The notes under the pieces are model-generated. The model ran no database searches. It saw only the letters and a program-made list of their open reading frames with translations, and was not told the DNA's origin. Shown one piece after another: positions 1-8,923 of a stretch of 64,000 bases of DNA (within the stretch, counting starts at the first letter, position 1; each line of letters opens with the position of its first letter). A program made the translations under genes and the position numbers. The stretch lies in NCBI RefSeq assembly GCF_003330765.1, contig NZ_CP024902.1:2914001-2978000 (forward strand), written 5' to 3'. This stretch comes from Burkholderia pyrrocinia. GTDB lineage: Bacteria > Pseudomonadota > Gammaproteobacteria > Burkholderiales > Burkholderiaceae.

Positions 1-1
1 G

Positions 2-772
2 CTCGTCGGTTTCGGCGCGAAGCATTCGAACATCGACCGCGTGTGGCACCTGCATCCCGACATCGTCACGCTCGACCGCGGCATCCTCGCGCAGGCGAGC
101 GAGCACTCGCATCTCGAACGCGTGCTGCCGGGGCTGGTGTCGCTGCTGCACGAATCCGGCCAGCTCGTGCTGATGGGCGGGCTCGCGACCGAGCGCGACG
201 CGATGATCGCGCTCGAGTGCAACGTCGATTTCGTGCAGGGCCAGTACTTCGCGGGGCCGAGCGTCGACCCCGTGCAGCCGCAGGCCGCCGCGGGCTGCAT
301 GGATACGCTGTCGGCCGCGTTGCGGCTGCGCGTCGCACAACGCGAGCGCACGCAGGCGGAACGGCTCGCGCCGTACGTCGCCGCGCTCGAGGAAGCGAGC
401 CAGAAGCTCGGCGCGGGCGAGCCGCTCACCGATGCCGCCGCCGCCGTGCTCGGGCTGCCCGAGACCGCACGCTGCTTCCTGCTCGACGCATCGGGGCGCC
501 AGATCGGCGACAACGTGCTCGCGCGCGGCAGCGTGTCGCAGCGCGCCAAGCGCTTCCGGCCGCTGCTGCATTCCGAAGGCGCGAGCTGGGAGCGCCGCCC
601 GTACTTCATCGACGCGATGCGTGCGCCGGGCCACGTGCATCTGACGCCGCCCTACCTGTCGATCAACGAGGCGCACCTGTGCGTGACCGCGTCGGTCGCC
701 GCGCCCGCCGCGGCCGGCATGCAGGTGCTCTGCGTCGACATCAACTGGGAAGCGGCGCTCAACCGCGAGTGA
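2..772 (+). CDS. EAL-domain protein with YkuI-like C-terminal domain (5' partial)
   Basis: Only the last 256 residues are present; the frame is open through the left edge. The first ~90 residues match the end of an EAL fold: FGAKHSN corresponds to the DDFGTGYS loop, then PDIVTLDRGIL and VQGQYFAGP. The remaining ~150 residues look like the PAS-like domain that follows EAL in YkuI-type proteins. Two catalytic positions appear lost: the lysine of the usual IKID motif is Thr (VTLD), and the AEGVET segment reads MGGLAT. I therefore infer a c-di-GMP-binding or scaffold protein rather than an active phosphodiesterase. The missing N-terminus could carry further domains. Confidence 0.8.
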   Translation, partial: LVGFGAKHSNIDRVWHLHPDIVTLDRGILAQASEHSHLERVLPGLVSLLHESGQLVLMGGLATERDAMIALECNVDFVQGQYFAGPSVDPVQPQAAAGCMDTLSAALRLRVAQRERTQAERLAPYVAALEEASQKLGAGEPLTDAAAAVLGLPETARCFLLDASGRQIGDNVLARGSVSQRAKRFRPLLHSEGASWERRPYFIDAMRAPGHVHLTPPYLSINEAHLCVTASVAAPAAAGMQVLCVDINWEAALNRE

Positions 773-791
773 ACGCCACGGCGCGCCGCAT

Positions 792-1394
792 TCACGCAGC
801 GGCCGCCTTGCGCACGATCAGCCGGTGCACGCGCTTGCCGGACGATGCGCTGACGACCTCATGCTCGTCGATCACCTGCGTGCCGGCGCCGAGCGCCGCG
901 TGCATCCGCGCCGAGTCGAGCGGCGTATAGAGGCGGCCGCGCTCGTCGCGCAACACGCCGTTTCCGGCCACCCGCCAGCTCAGGTACAACGTGCCGCCCG
1001 GCATCAGGAGATCGGCCAGCCGCGCGGTGGCCGCCGCCGCGTCCGCCTGTTCGAGGTGCATGACGACCGTTTCGCACAGCACGTTGCGAAACGCGCCGGA
1101 CGGCACGCCGGCCAGCGCCGGCAGCGCAGCCAGTTCGAAGATCAGGTCCGGATGGCGCCACCGCGCCTCGTCGAGCAGCGCAGCGCTCGCGTCGTAGCCG
1201 CGCACTTCGAATCCGCGCGACGCGAGCCACGCCGTATCGCGCCCGGCTCCGCAGCCGACGTCCGCGGTCGGCCCCGGCGAGAAATGCTGTTCGAGCAGCG
1301 CGTACATGTCGTCGGGCGCAGCCTGGTCGAGCCAGTCCTGCGCATATTGCGCGGCATGGGTGTCGTAGGCGTCGAGAGTCGGGCGATCCACCAT
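792..1394 (-). CDS. class I SAM-dependent methyltransferase
   Basis: This 200-residue protein has a clear methyltransferase motif I, DVGCGAGRDTAWLA, at residues 45-58, followed by an acidic strand end (RGYDAS) as expected for S-adenosylmethionine binding. Downstream LCETVVMHLEQ fits the post-motif II region of small soluble methyltransferases. The ATG at 1394 is preceded by a GTGGAG ribosome-binding sequence. It is a single gene convergent with the EAL gene. The substrate cannot be told from sequence; relatives are annotated only as class I methyltransferases. Confidence 0.85.
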   Translation of the reverse strand: MVDRPTLDAYDTHAAQYAQDWLDQAAPDDMYALLEQHFSPGPTADVGCGAGRDTAWLASRGFEVRGYDASAALLDEARWRHPDLIFELAALPALAGVPSGAFRNVLCETVVMHLEQADAAAATARLADLLMPGGTLYLSWRVAGNGVLRDERGRLYTPLDSARMHAALGAGTQVIDEHEVVSASSGKRVHRLIVRKAAAA

Positions 1395-1500
1395 GGTGAC
1401 TGCTCCACATAGGCGTCGTATGACGCACTCCGCATCTTAGCCGTTGCGCGGCGTGTGTGACGTCACACGCGCCCTCCGAGACGGCGGGCAAATCCCGCCC

Positions 1501-2547
1501 CTATGCGGCCCGCACGTCGCCCGCGCGCGGCGCCTGCGCGGTCAGCTCGGCCCACAGCGCATCGCCGCGCCAGGCCGGGCGCGCCGCCGCGCTTTCCGCG
1601 TCGTGGACGAGCGCGCACAGTCGCGCGTTGACGGGCGCCTGCGCGCCGAAGCGCGCGGCGAGCCGCACGATTTCGCCGTTGATCCACTCGACTTCCGTCG
1701 CACGGCGCGCCGCGAGGTCGTCGGACATCGACGAGCGCGCGAGCGGATCAATCGCGAGTATCCGGCCGCCGAGCACGCGGAACGCGGCATCGGGAAGATC
1801 GAGCACGGCCGGGATCCACGCGGCCGGCAACGGTGTCAGCCGCGCGGGCTGGATCGCGGCACGTGCAAGCCAGTGCAGCGCTTCGCGCTGCGCGAGCGCG
1901 ACGCAGCGCCGGTACGCACGTTGCGCGAGTTCGTCGCGAAGCGGCAGGTTCGCGAGCGCATTGACCGCGTTGTTCAGGTTGAGCAGCAGCTTCGCCCACT
2001 GCACGGCGCGCATGTCGCGATGCAGCGCGAGCGGCAGCCCGGCGCGCGCGAATGCGCCGGCGAACGGCTGCAGCGCGGGCGATGCATCGGCCGCGAGCGT
2101 GCCGGCCGAACCCTGGTGAAACGCGCCGGGCCCGCGCTCGATCACGTTGAACGACACCATGCCGGCCAGCACGGTCGCTTGCGGCAGCGCGTCGCGCAGC
2201 ACGTCGGCATTGTGCAAGCCGTTCTGGAAGCTGATCACGATCGTGCCCGGCTGCAGCACGCCAGCAAGCTGCGCCGCGGCGTCACGCGTCGCGGCCGACT
2301 TCACCGCGACGAGCACGAGCCGCGCGGCGGCCGCGGCCGCCGGATCGGTCGCGAATGCGACATCGGCCGGCGCGAGCGTCGTGCGATAGCCGCGCGGGTC
2401 GGTCAGCGTGAGCCCGTGCAGATGAATCGCGTCGCCGATCCGCGCGCGGCCGACGAGCGTCACGTTCGCACCGGCCGCCGCGAGCCGGCCGCCGAGATAG
2501 CAGCCGACGGCGCCTGCGCCGAACACGCAGACCGGCACGTCAGACAT
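1501..2547 (-). CDS. 2-dehydropantoate 2-reductase family protein
   Basis: 348 residues with an N-terminal Rossmann motif (FGAGAVGCYLGG) and the ketopantoate-reductase signature FQNGLHN, followed by the C-terminal helical domain. The family reduces 2-keto acids such as ketopantoate with NADPH. The start at 2547 overlaps the stop of the upstream Mpo1-like gene by 8 bp, so the two are probably translated together. The protein is longer than E. coli PanE (~303 aa), and a second family member lies at 43204-44148. Whether either copy is the pantothenate enzyme cannot be decided here. Confidence 0.85.
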   Translation of the reverse strand: MSDVPVCVFGAGAVGCYLGGRLAAAGANVTLVGRARIGDAIHLHGLTLTDPRGYRTTLAPADVAFATDPAAAAAARLVLVAVKSAATRDAAAQLAGVLQPGTIVISFQNGLHNADVLRDALPQATVLAGMVSFNVIERGPGAFHQGSAGTLAADASPALQPFAGAFARAGLPLALHRDMRAVQWAKLLLNLNNAVNALANLPLRDELAQRAYRRCVALAQREALHWLARAAIQPARLTPLPAAWIPAVLDLPDAAFRVLGGRILAIDPLARSSMSDDLAARRATEVEWINGEIVRLAARFGAQAPVNARLCALVHDAESAAARPAWRGDALWAELTAQAPRAGDVRAA

Positions 2548-3064
2548 GCGAGTGCGCGCCGCCGTGCACGGGGCCGGCCCGCCGCTCGACTTCGCGGCGC
2601 ACATCGCCGCGCAGCCCCGCGAAAAACGCGACCTCGGCGACCACGAACAGCGGCCCGACCATCAGGCCGACCAGATCGTCGACGAACGCGGGCTTGCGCC
2701 CTTCGAACCAGTGCCCGACGAACTGCACGATCCAGCCGACGACGAACGCGCCGATGCCGATCGCGAGCCATTGCGCGGTCGGCAGCAACGCGAGCGCCTG
2801 CGCGGCCCACAGGCCGAGCGCGAACAGCACGGTCATCACGATCCCGAACCGCAGGTCCAGACGCAGGTAGAACACCGCGAACGCGACGGCGAGCAGCAGC
2901 GCCGGCGACAGCGCGATGCCGGCCAGCATCCCGATCGCCGGCCGCGACAGCAGCACCTCGACCGCGAACACGATCATCGGGATGCCGACCAGGTGCGTCG
3001 CGATGTTGCGCGCGTCGCGATGGTAGGCCGCATACTGGGACAGATGGTCTTCGAGCGTCTTCAT
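2540..3064 (-). CDS. Mpo1-like (DUF962) membrane protein
   Basis: 174 residues with about four hydrophobic segments. The conserved polar motifs of the Mpo1/YGL010w family are present: HLVGIP in the first membrane segment and GHWFEGRKPA near the end. Yeast Mpo1 is an iron-dependent dioxygenase in 2-hydroxy fatty acid alpha-oxidation; bacterial members are mostly uncharacterised. I chose the start MKTLEDH because an upstream extension lacks family similarity and this ATG follows a GGAGACGCC ribosome-binding stretch. It precedes and overlaps the ketopantoate-reductase-like gene and is divergent from a Crp/Fnr regulator. Confidence 0.8.
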   Translation of the reverse strand: MKTLEDHLSQYAAYHRDARNIATHLVGIPMIVFAVEVLLSRPAIGMLAGIALSPALLLAVAFAVFYLRLDLRFGIVMTVLFALGLWAAQALALLPTAQWLAIGIGAFVVGWIVQFVGHWFEGRKPAFVDDLVGLMVGPLFVVAEVAFFAGLRGDVRREVERRAGPVHGGAHSHV

Positions 3065-3145
3065 GGCGTCTCCTGGCCGGTCGATGAGCGCTATGATGCG
3101 CGTCACGCCCGAGAACCTCTGTCAGCTACCCGACATCGCGTGCCC

Positions 3146-3853
3146 ATGCCCTCGTCGCTCGCCCCCTACCTGCCGCTGATCGACGCGAATCCGTGGTTTG
3201 CTGCGCTGCCGCCCGCGTTGCGCGCGGACCTGCTGGCCCGCGCGGCGCTGCGCCGCCTGCCGGCCGGCCACGCGCTGTTCCGGCGCGGCGACCCGCCGTG
3301 CGGGCTGTACGCGGTACTGGCCGGTTCACTCACGATAGGTGCGGTCAATCCGCAGGGCAAGGAAGCGCTGCTGACGGTCGCCGAGCCCGTCACCTGGTTC
3401 GGCGAAATCGCGCTGTTCGACGGCCAGCCGCGCACGCACGACGCGATCGCGCTCGATGACACGCTGCTGCTGCACGTCCCGCAGGCTGCGCTGCTCGCGA
3501 TTCTCGACGCGACACCGCAATACTGGCGGCAATTCGCGCTGCTGATGGCGCAAAAGCTGCGCCTGAGCTTCCTGACCGTCGAATCGATGAGCGTGATGCC
3601 GGCCGCGCAGCGGCTCGCCGCGCGCCTGCTGATGATCGCCGACGGCTACGGCGGCATCAGTGCCGGACGCACACACATCCGGCTGTCGCAGGAAACGCTC
3701 GCATCGATGCTGTCGCTGACGCGGCAGACCACCAACCAGTTGCTGAAGGCGCTGCAGGCCGACGGCGTCGTGAGGCTGCATGTCGGCGAGATCGAGCTCG
3801 TCGACATCGACGCACTACGCCGCGCCAGCAGGCTGGCCGACGGCGCGCACTGA
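3146..3853 (+). CDS. Crp/Fnr family transcriptional regulator
   Basis: 235 residues: an N-terminal cyclic-nucleotide-binding beta-roll (residues ~15-125, with LFRRGDPPCGLYAVLAG and WFGEIALFDG) and a C-terminal winged helix (RLSQETLASMLSLTRQTTNQ then LLKALQADGVV). No cysteine cluster of the FNR type is visible, so an oxygen-sensing iron-sulfur role is unlikely. The ATG at 3146 is taken as start; a GTG two codons upstream is equally in frame. It is divergent from the Mpo1-like/KPR-like pair with 81 bp between starts, so it may control that pair. Confidence 0.88.
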   Translation: MPSSLAPYLPLIDANPWFAALPPALRADLLARAALRRLPAGHALFRRGDPPCGLYAVLAGSLTIGAVNPQGKEALLTVAEPVTWFGEIALFDGQPRTHDAIALDDTLLLHVPQAALLAILDATPQYWRQFALLMAQKLRLSFLTVESMSVMPAAQRLAARLLMIADGYGGISAGRTHIRLSQETLASMLSLTRQTTNQLLKALQADGVVRLHVGEIELVDIDALRRASRLADGAH

Positions 3854-3940
3854 ACAGGGCGCCACGGCCGCCGCGCGAGGCCCCGTCGTCACGGCGTTGC
3901 GCTATCGTGGCGGCTCGCTCCGTCCACCGCCCGCATCGCC

Positions 3941-5152
3941 TTGAACACGTCGACCGTCCCCGCCCCCTCCCGTCATCCGTGGCCCGTGTTCGTCGCCTTC
4001 CTGCGGCTCGGCCTCACGTCGTTCGGCGGCCCGGTCGCGCATCTCGGCTACTTCCGCGCCGAGTTCGTCACGCGGCGCGGCTGGCTCACCGAGCGCACGT
4101 ATGCGGATCTCGTCGGGCTGTGCCAGTTCCTGCCGGGGCCCGCGAGCAGCCAGGTCGGGATGGCGATCGGCCTCGCGCGCGCCGGCTATGCGGGAATGTT
4201 CGCCGCGTGGCTCGGCTTCACACTGCCGTCGGCGCTGCTGATGATGCTGTTCGCGCTCGGCGTTCACGCGACCGGCGCGCCGATCGAAGCCGGCGCGCTG
4301 CACGGGCTTCGCATCGTGTCGGTTGCCGTGATCGCGCAAGCCGTCTGGGGCATGGCGCGCACGCTGTGCCCGGATGCGCGCCGCGTCACGCTGATGGCCG
4401 CGGCCGCGTGCGTCGCACTGCTCGCGCCGGCCTCGTGGACGCAGGTGGCCGTGATCGTCGTGGCCGGTGCGGCCGGCCTCGTGTTGCTGCCGCAGCCGGC
4501 GCGCGGCGCCCACGATCCGTTGCCGCTGCACGTGTCGCACCGCGCGGGCGTGCTGTGGCTCGCGCTGTTCGCCGCGCTGCTCGTCGTGCTGCCGCTCGCG
4601 GCCCGCGCGCTCCGCTCCGACACGCTCGCCGTCGTCGACGCCTTCTTCCGCACGGGCGCGCTCGTGTTCGGCGGCGGGCATGTGGTGCTCCCGCTGCTGC
4701 AGGCCGCCGTGGTCGCGCCCGGCTGGGTCAGCGATTCGGCGTTCCTCGCCGGGTATGGCGTCGCGCAAGCCGTGCCGGGGCCGCTGTTCACCTTCTCGGC
4801 CTTCCTCGGCGCTTCGTTGCACGACGCGCCGAACGGCTGGCTCGGCGGGACGATCGCGCTGGTCTCGATCTTCGCTCCGTCGTTCCTGCTGGTTGCCGGT
4901 ACCGCGCCGTTCTGGGAACGCCTGCGCCGCAGCACACGCATGCAGGCCGGGCTCGCAGGCGTGAACGCGGCCGTCGTCGGGCTGCTGCTCGCCGCGCTCT
5001 ATCACCCGGTCTGGACCGACACGATCGAGTCGCCGCGCGACCTGGCCGCCGCGCTCGTCGCGTTCGTCGCGCTGACGTTCTGGCGCGTGCCGCCATGGGC
5101 CGTCGTGATCGCAAGCGCGGCGCTCGGCTGGGTGCTCGGTATGGTCGCCTGA
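3941..5152 (+). CDS. chrA: chromate efflux transporter, two-domain ChrA type
   Basis: 403 residues forming two homologous CHR domains. The first has LTSFGGPVAHLGYFR and the second LVFGGGHVVLPLLQ, each followed by a PGP motif (FLPGPASSQ, AVPGPLF). ChrA proteins export chromate from the cytoplasm through the inner membrane. The start is a TTG at 3941, chosen because no ATG or GTG in frame lies between the preceding gene and the first conserved segment. It appears monocistronic and ends at a bidirectional terminator shared with sodB. Confidence 0.88.
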   Translation: MNTSTVPAPSRHPWPVFVAFLRLGLTSFGGPVAHLGYFRAEFVTRRGWLTERTYADLVGLCQFLPGPASSQVGMAIGLARAGYAGMFAAWLGFTLPSALLMMLFALGVHATGAPIEAGALHGLRIVSVAVIAQAVWGMARTLCPDARRVTLMAAAACVALLAPASWTQVAVIVVAGAAGLVLLPQPARGAHDPLPLHVSHRAGVLWLALFAALLVVLPLAARALRSDTLAVVDAFFRTGALVFGGGHVVLPLLQAAVVAPGWVSDSAFLAGYGVAQAVPGPLFTFSAFLGASLHDAPNGWLGGTIALVSIFAPSFLLVAGTAPFWERLRRSTRMQAGLAGVNAAVVGLLLAALYHPVWTDTIESPRDLAAALVAFVALTFWRVPPWAVVIASAALGWVLGMVA

Positions 5153-5193
5153 TCCGGCAAACGCGGCACGTTCCTGCGGGACAAAAACAAAAA

Positions 5194-5212
5194 AGCCCTC
5201 GCAGCGAGGGCT
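5194..5212. terminator. bidirectional terminator between chrA and sodB
   Basis: A perfect inverted repeat (AGCCCTCGC with an A at the centre) is flanked by an A-tract on the left and a T-tract on the right, so it can end both the plus-strand chrA transcript and the minus-strand sodB transcript. Confidence 0.85.
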
Positions 5213-5256
5213 TTTTCTGGGTACCGCGCGCCGTAGCGGCGCGCAGGCACCGGGAC

Positions 5257-5835
5257 TTACGCGAAGTTCTTCGCTGCGAAGTCCCAGTTCACGATGTTCC
5301 AGAACGCTTCGACGAACTTCGGACGCGCGTTGCGGTAGTCGATGTAGTACGCATGTTCCCACACGTCGATCGTCAGCAGCGCCTTGTCGGCGGTCGTCAG
5401 CGGCGTGGCGGCGTTGCTCGTCGACACGATGTCGAGCGAACCGTCAGCCTTCTTCACGAGCCATGCCCAGCCCGAGCCGAACGTGCCGACTGCAGCCTTC
5501 GTGAACGCTTCCTTGAATGCGTCGTACGAACCCCACTTCGCGTTGATCGCGTCGCCCAGCGCGCCCGTCGGTGCGCCGCCGCCGTTCGGCGACAGGCTGT
5601 TCCAGAAGAACGTGTGGTTCCAGATTTGCGCGGCGTTGTTGAAGATGCCGCCCGACGACTTCTTCACGATCTCTTCCAGCGACAGGGTTTCGAATTCCGT
5701 GCCCGGGATCAGATTGTTCAGGTTCGTCACATAAGCCTGATGATGCTTGCCGTAGTGGTACTGGATCGTCTCGAGCGAGATGGTCGGCGCGAGAGCGTCT
5801 TCAGCGTACGGGAGCGGCGGGAGCGTATGAGCCAT
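5257..5835 (-). CDS. sodB: iron superoxide dismutase
   Basis: 192 residues, the usual length. It carries the metal ligands in [17 protein letters not shown] and [11 protein letters not shown]. The [14 protein letters not shown] segment with Gln before the ligand His is typical of the Fe type rather than the Mn type. Superoxide is dismuted to peroxide and oxygen in the cytoplasm. The start MAHTLPPLP is the family start; the longer open frame runs into the promoter. A good sigma70-like promoter lies just upstream. Confidence 0.97.
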   Translation of the reverse strand: MAHTLPPLPYAEDALAPTISLETIQYHYGKHHQAYVTNLNNLIPGTEFETLSLEEIVKKSSGGIFNNAAQIWNHTFFWNSLSPNGGGAPTGALGDAINAKWGSYDAFKEAFTKAAVGTFGSGWAWLVKKADGSLDIVSTSNAATPLTTADKALLTIDVWEHAYYIDYRNARPKFVEAFWNIVNWDFAAKNFA

Positions 5836-5892
5836 GGCGATTCCTTCGTTGAGTATGTAGGGGGGCTTGTGTTGGATGCTGCCGAGCGTCCG

Positions 5893-5921
5893 ATTGTAGG
5901 CGAGGACGAATAACCCCGCAA
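5893..5921 (-). promoter_or_regulatory. sodB promoter
   Basis: On the minus strand TTGCGG (5921-5916) and TACAAT (5898-5893) are separated by 17 bp, 57 bp upstream of the sodB start codon. Confidence 0.55.
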
Positions 5922-6061
5922 ACTCACGGGCCATTTATCCGCGGTATGCGGAAAAGCGATGTTTGCGCAACGTCCGGCAGGACGAGCCGACGATGCGCAG
6001 CATCCGTTCCCGTGCGTGATACGTCTGTCGCGGGACCTTCGTTTCGCTTACGCCGGCCGGC

Positions 6062-7444
6062 TCAGATCGTATCGGTCAGGCGCGGCTGCACGTCGGCAAG
6101 CGACACGTCGGCCGAGCCTTCGGCGAGATGCACGGTCAGGCGCCGCTGCGGCTTCAGCGCGCCCGGCGCGCGCACCGCGCGGCCAGTCTGCGCGTCGATG
6201 ATCGCCGCATAACCGCGCTCGAGCGTGCGCTGCGGGCTCAGCACCTCGAGCCGTGCCGCACAGGTTGACACGCGTGCCGTGTCGCGTTCGTGACGGCGCT
6301 GCAATGCCAGCGCGAGACGTTGCGACAGCCCCGCGAGCGCCTGGCGCGCCGGTGACGAATCGGGCCGCGCGCGCTGCCAGCGCAGTTGCGCGAGCGCGAA
6401 ACGCGCACGCGCGTCGCGCACGGGCCGCGAGGCCGCCGACGCGAGCCGCACCGCGAGCTGCTCGATGTGCGTACGCTGCCGCTGCAGCCGCTCGGCCGGG
6501 CTCACGAGCCGGCGCGCGAGCCAGTCGAGCTGCTGCGCGCGCTGTTCGAGCACGCGTTCGATGCCGCGCGCGAGCGCCCGCTGGCGGTCGCCGACTTCGC
6601 GCAGCAGCAGCGCGCGCTGCGGGCTCGCGAGTTCGGCCGCACCGGTCGGCGTCGGCGCGCGCACGTCGGCCGCGAAGTCCGCGATCGTGAAATCGGTTTC
6701 GTGCCCGACGCCGCTGACGACCGGCAGTTCGCTCGCCGCGATCGCGCGCGCCAGCGCTTCATCGTTGAACGACCACAGATCCTCGATCGAGCCGCCGCCG
6801 CGACAGACCAGCAGCACGTCGACCTCGCGCCGTGCATTCGCGGCCTGGACGGCCGCGACGAGCTTTTCGGCGGAACCGGCACCCTGCACGGGCGCCGGAT
6901 AGACGATGACCGGAATGTGCGGCGCGCGGCGTGCGAGCGTGGTCAGCACGTCGCGCAGCGCCGCGGCCTGCAGCGACGTGACGATGCCGATCGCGCGCGG
7001 ATGGGCCGGCAATGGCCGCTTGCGCTCGGGCGCGAAGAGCCCCTCGCCTTCGAGCTGCGCCTTCAGCCGCAGGAACGCCTCGTACAGGCGCCCCTGCCCG
7101 GTGCGCCGCACGGCCTCGACGTTGAGCTGCACTTCGCCGCGCGGCTCGTACATCGTGACGACCGCGCGCACCTCGATCCGGTCGCCTTCGCGCGGCGTGA
7201 ATTCCGCGTATTGCGCGCGACCGCGGAACATCACGCAGCGCATCTGCGCCTGCTGGTCCTTGATCGAGAAATACCAGTGGCCGCTCGCGGCGCGCGTGAA
7301 ATTCGACACTTCGCCCGAAATCCACAGCAGCGGAAACGAGCGCTCGAGCATCGTCGAAATCGCGCGATTGAGCGCCGAAACGGGAATCACTTCGTCGCCG
7401 CCGCGGGTCGCGCCGGGTGCGGCAAAAGGGGAATCGGAAAGCAT
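6062..7444 (-). CDS. xseA: exodeoxyribonuclease VII large subunit
   Basis: 460 residues with the family layout: an N-terminal OB-fold ([16 protein letters not shown]), the catalytic core ([56 protein letters not shown]) and a long C-terminal arginine-rich helical region. Together with XseB it degrades single-stranded DNA. I started at [10 protein letters not shown]; the open frame extends 81 codons further but into AT-rich non-coding sequence. XseB is not next to it in this window. Confidence 0.96.
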   Translation of the reverse strand: MLSDSPFAAPGATRGGDEVIPVSALNRAISTMLERSFPLLWISGEVSNFTRAASGHWYFSIKDQQAQMRCVMFRGRAQYAEFTPREGDRIEVRAVVTMYEPRGEVQLNVEAVRRTGQGRLYEAFLRLKAQLEGEGLFAPERKRPLPAHPRAIGIVTSLQAAALRDVLTTLARRAPHIPVIVYPAPVQGAGSAEKLVAAVQAANARREVDVLLVCRGGGSIEDLWSFNDEALARAIAASELPVVSGVGHETDFTIADFAADVRAPTPTGAAELASPQRALLLREVGDRQRALARGIERVLEQRAQQLDWLARRLVSPAERLQRQRTHIEQLAVRLASAASRPVRDARARFALAQLRWQRARPDSSPARQALAGLSQRLALALQRRHERDTARVSTCAARLEVLSPQRTLERGYAAIIDAQTGRAVRAPGALKPQRRLTVHLAEGSADVSLADVQPRLTDTI

Positions 7445-7636
7445 GGACGGTCGGATGAATGCTGGCGGCCACACGATAGTCCGACACGCGCGCGGCGTCC
7501 AGCGCCGGCCGCATTCGCGGCCATGCGCGGAAGGTGTCCACATTCTGGCAATCGTCCGCCTAAAACGCGTGGAAACCCCGGAAAAATCCAGACAATTCCA
7601 TGTAATGCATTGATTTTTATAGATTTTTAAACCTTT

Positions 7637-7655
7637 CGGAATGATTCTCATCCGA
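7637..7655. promoter_or_regulatory. Fur-box-like site
   Basis: The core AATGATTCTCAT (7640-7651) matches the heart of the Fur consensus, with ATGA and TCAT as inverted halves three bases apart. The outer positions on the right side match poorly. No iron-related gene lies next to it. Confidence 0.4.
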
Positions 7656-7711
7656 TTCGATGCCCACCCGGCGGGCGTTTGAGGCAATCGGCCGGGGAGT
7701 TTTTCACAGAG

Positions 7712-7720
7712 TTATCCACA
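7712..7720 (+). other. consensus DnaA box
   Basis: TTATCCACA is an exact match to the DnaA-box consensus. It stands alone here; a second exact copy lies at 15839-15847, also intergenic. One box is not evidence of an origin. Confidence 0.3.
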
Positions 7721-7844
7721 GGCCGCCGCGATCCGGCCCCGCGGGCTGTGTCGGCCGGTCGCGCTTGCCGCGTCCGCGTGCGGCGCGCTAGAGTGCCGCC
7801 TTCCGCAGACCCCGCGGCATGCGCCGCCCAACGGAGAATCCGCC

Positions 7845-7898
7845 TTGACGAATCCGTCCCACGCCACGGCGCACGACGCGCCGCGCCCGGCCCGATGA
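7845..7898 (+). CDS. possible 17-codon leader ORF coupled to lpxK
   Basis: A TTG start at 7845 sits 8 bases after ACGGAG and opens 17 codons ([17 protein letters not shown]) that stop in an ATGA overlap with the lpxK start. No homologue is recognised. It may be a translational-coupling leader, or chance in GC-rich DNA. Confidence 0.2.
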   Translation: MTNPSHATAHDAPRPAR

Positions 7899-8923
7899 GC
7901 GCGCCCGGCGGCCCGCTCGCCCGGCTCGAAGCGCACCTGACACGCGAATGGCAGCGGCGCGGCGCGCTCGCGTGGGCGCTCACGCCGTTCGCGTGCGTGT
8001 TCGGCCTGTGCGCGGCGCTGCGGCGCACCGCTTACGCGCAGGGCTGGAAGAAGCCGGTCGACGTCGGTGTGCCCGTCGTCGTGGTCGGCAACGTGACCGT
8101 CGGCGGCACCGGCAAGACGCCGACCGTGATCGCGCTGGTCGACGCGCTGCGGGCGGCCGGCTTCACGCCCGGCGTCGTGTCGCGCGGCTACGGCGCGAAC
8201 GTGAAGGCGCCGACCGCCGTCACGCCCGCGTCGCGCGCGGGCGCGGCCGGCGACGAACCGCTGCTGATCGCGCGCCGCACCGGCGCGCCCGTCTGGGTGT
8301 GCCCCGACCGCGTCGCGGCCGCGCAGGCGCTGCGCGCCGCGCATCCGGACGTCGACGTGATCGTCAGCGACGACGGCCTCCAGCACTACCGCCTCGCGCG
8401 CACGGTCGAACTCGTCGTGTTCGACCACCGGCTCGGCGGCAACGGCTTCCTGCTGCCGGCCGGCCCGCTGCGCGAGCCGCTGTCGCGGCACCGCGACGCC
8501 ACGCTCGTCAACGATCCGTACAGCGGCACGCTGCCGCCGTGGCCCGACACCTACTCGCTCGCGCTCGCGCCGGGCGCCGCGTGGCACCTCGACCAGCCCG
8601 CGCTGCGCCGCCCGCTGTCGCAGTTCGCGAACGAGCGCGTGCTCGCCGCGGCCGGCATCGGCGCGCCGGAACGCTTCTTCGCGACGCTGCGCGCGGCCGG
8701 TCTCGCACCCGCGACGCGCGCGCTGCCCGACCACTACGCGTTCGCCGACAATCCGTTCGTCGACGACGCCGTCGACGCAATCCTGATTACCGAGAAGGAT
8801 GCAGTAAAATTGGGCGCTTCCTGGCGCGACGCTCGACTCTGGGTCGTCCCCGTCGAAGCCGCGCTCGACCCTCGCCTCATTGCCCTCGTTGTGGAGAAAC
8901 TCCGTGGACGCTCGCCTGCTTGA
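7895..8923 (+). CDS. lpxK: tetraacyldisaccharide 4'-kinase
   Basis: 342 residues. The P-loop sits after a short membrane anchor: [16 protein letters not shown], followed by [18 protein letters not shown] and the C-terminal [11 protein letters not shown]. LpxK phosphorylates the 4' position of the lipid A disaccharide at the inner membrane face. The ATG at 7895 is the conserved start ([19 protein letters not shown]). Its 3' end overlaps the next gene by 20 bp, and kdsB follows, so lipid A and Kdo supply are co-transcribed. Confidence 0.96.
   Translation: MSAPGGPLARLEAHLTREWQRRGALAWALTPFACVFGLCAALRRTAYAQGWKKPVDVGVPVVVVGNVTVGGTGKTPTVIALVDALRAAGFTPGVVSRGYGANVKAPTAVTPASRAGAAGDEPLLIARRTGAPVWVCPDRVAAAQALRAAHPDVDVIVSDDGLQHYRLARTVELVVFDHRLGGNGFLLPAGPLREPLSRHRDATLVNDPYSGTLPPWPDTYSLALAPGAAWHLDQPALRRPLSQFANERVLAAAGIGAPERFFATLRAAGLAPATRALPDHYAFADNPFVDDAVDAILITEKDAVKLGASWRDARLWVVPVEAALDPRLIALVVEKLRGRSPA

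Larger units (their letters stand above)
7445..7894. other. 450-bp intergenic region between xseA and lpxK
   Basis: The region is divergent-promoter territory with an unusual AT-rich stretch (about 7600-7660), a Fur-like site, one consensus DnaA box (7712-7720) and a possible short leader reading frame ending at the lpxK start. No full gene is supported. In related genomes I would expect exbB-exbD upstream of lpxK, from memory of Burkholderia/Ralstonia gene order; they are absent here. Confidence 0.5.

Noticed and set aside
2546..3853. 435-codon reading of the Crp/Fnr gene
   Set aside because: The first 200 codons lie opposite the Mpo1-like gene and have no regulator similarity; the domain starts at 3146.
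7712..7720. replication origin at the DnaA box
   Set aside because: A single box, with no cluster of boxes, no dnaA/dnaN/parAB gene and no AT-rich unwinding element of the expected kind.
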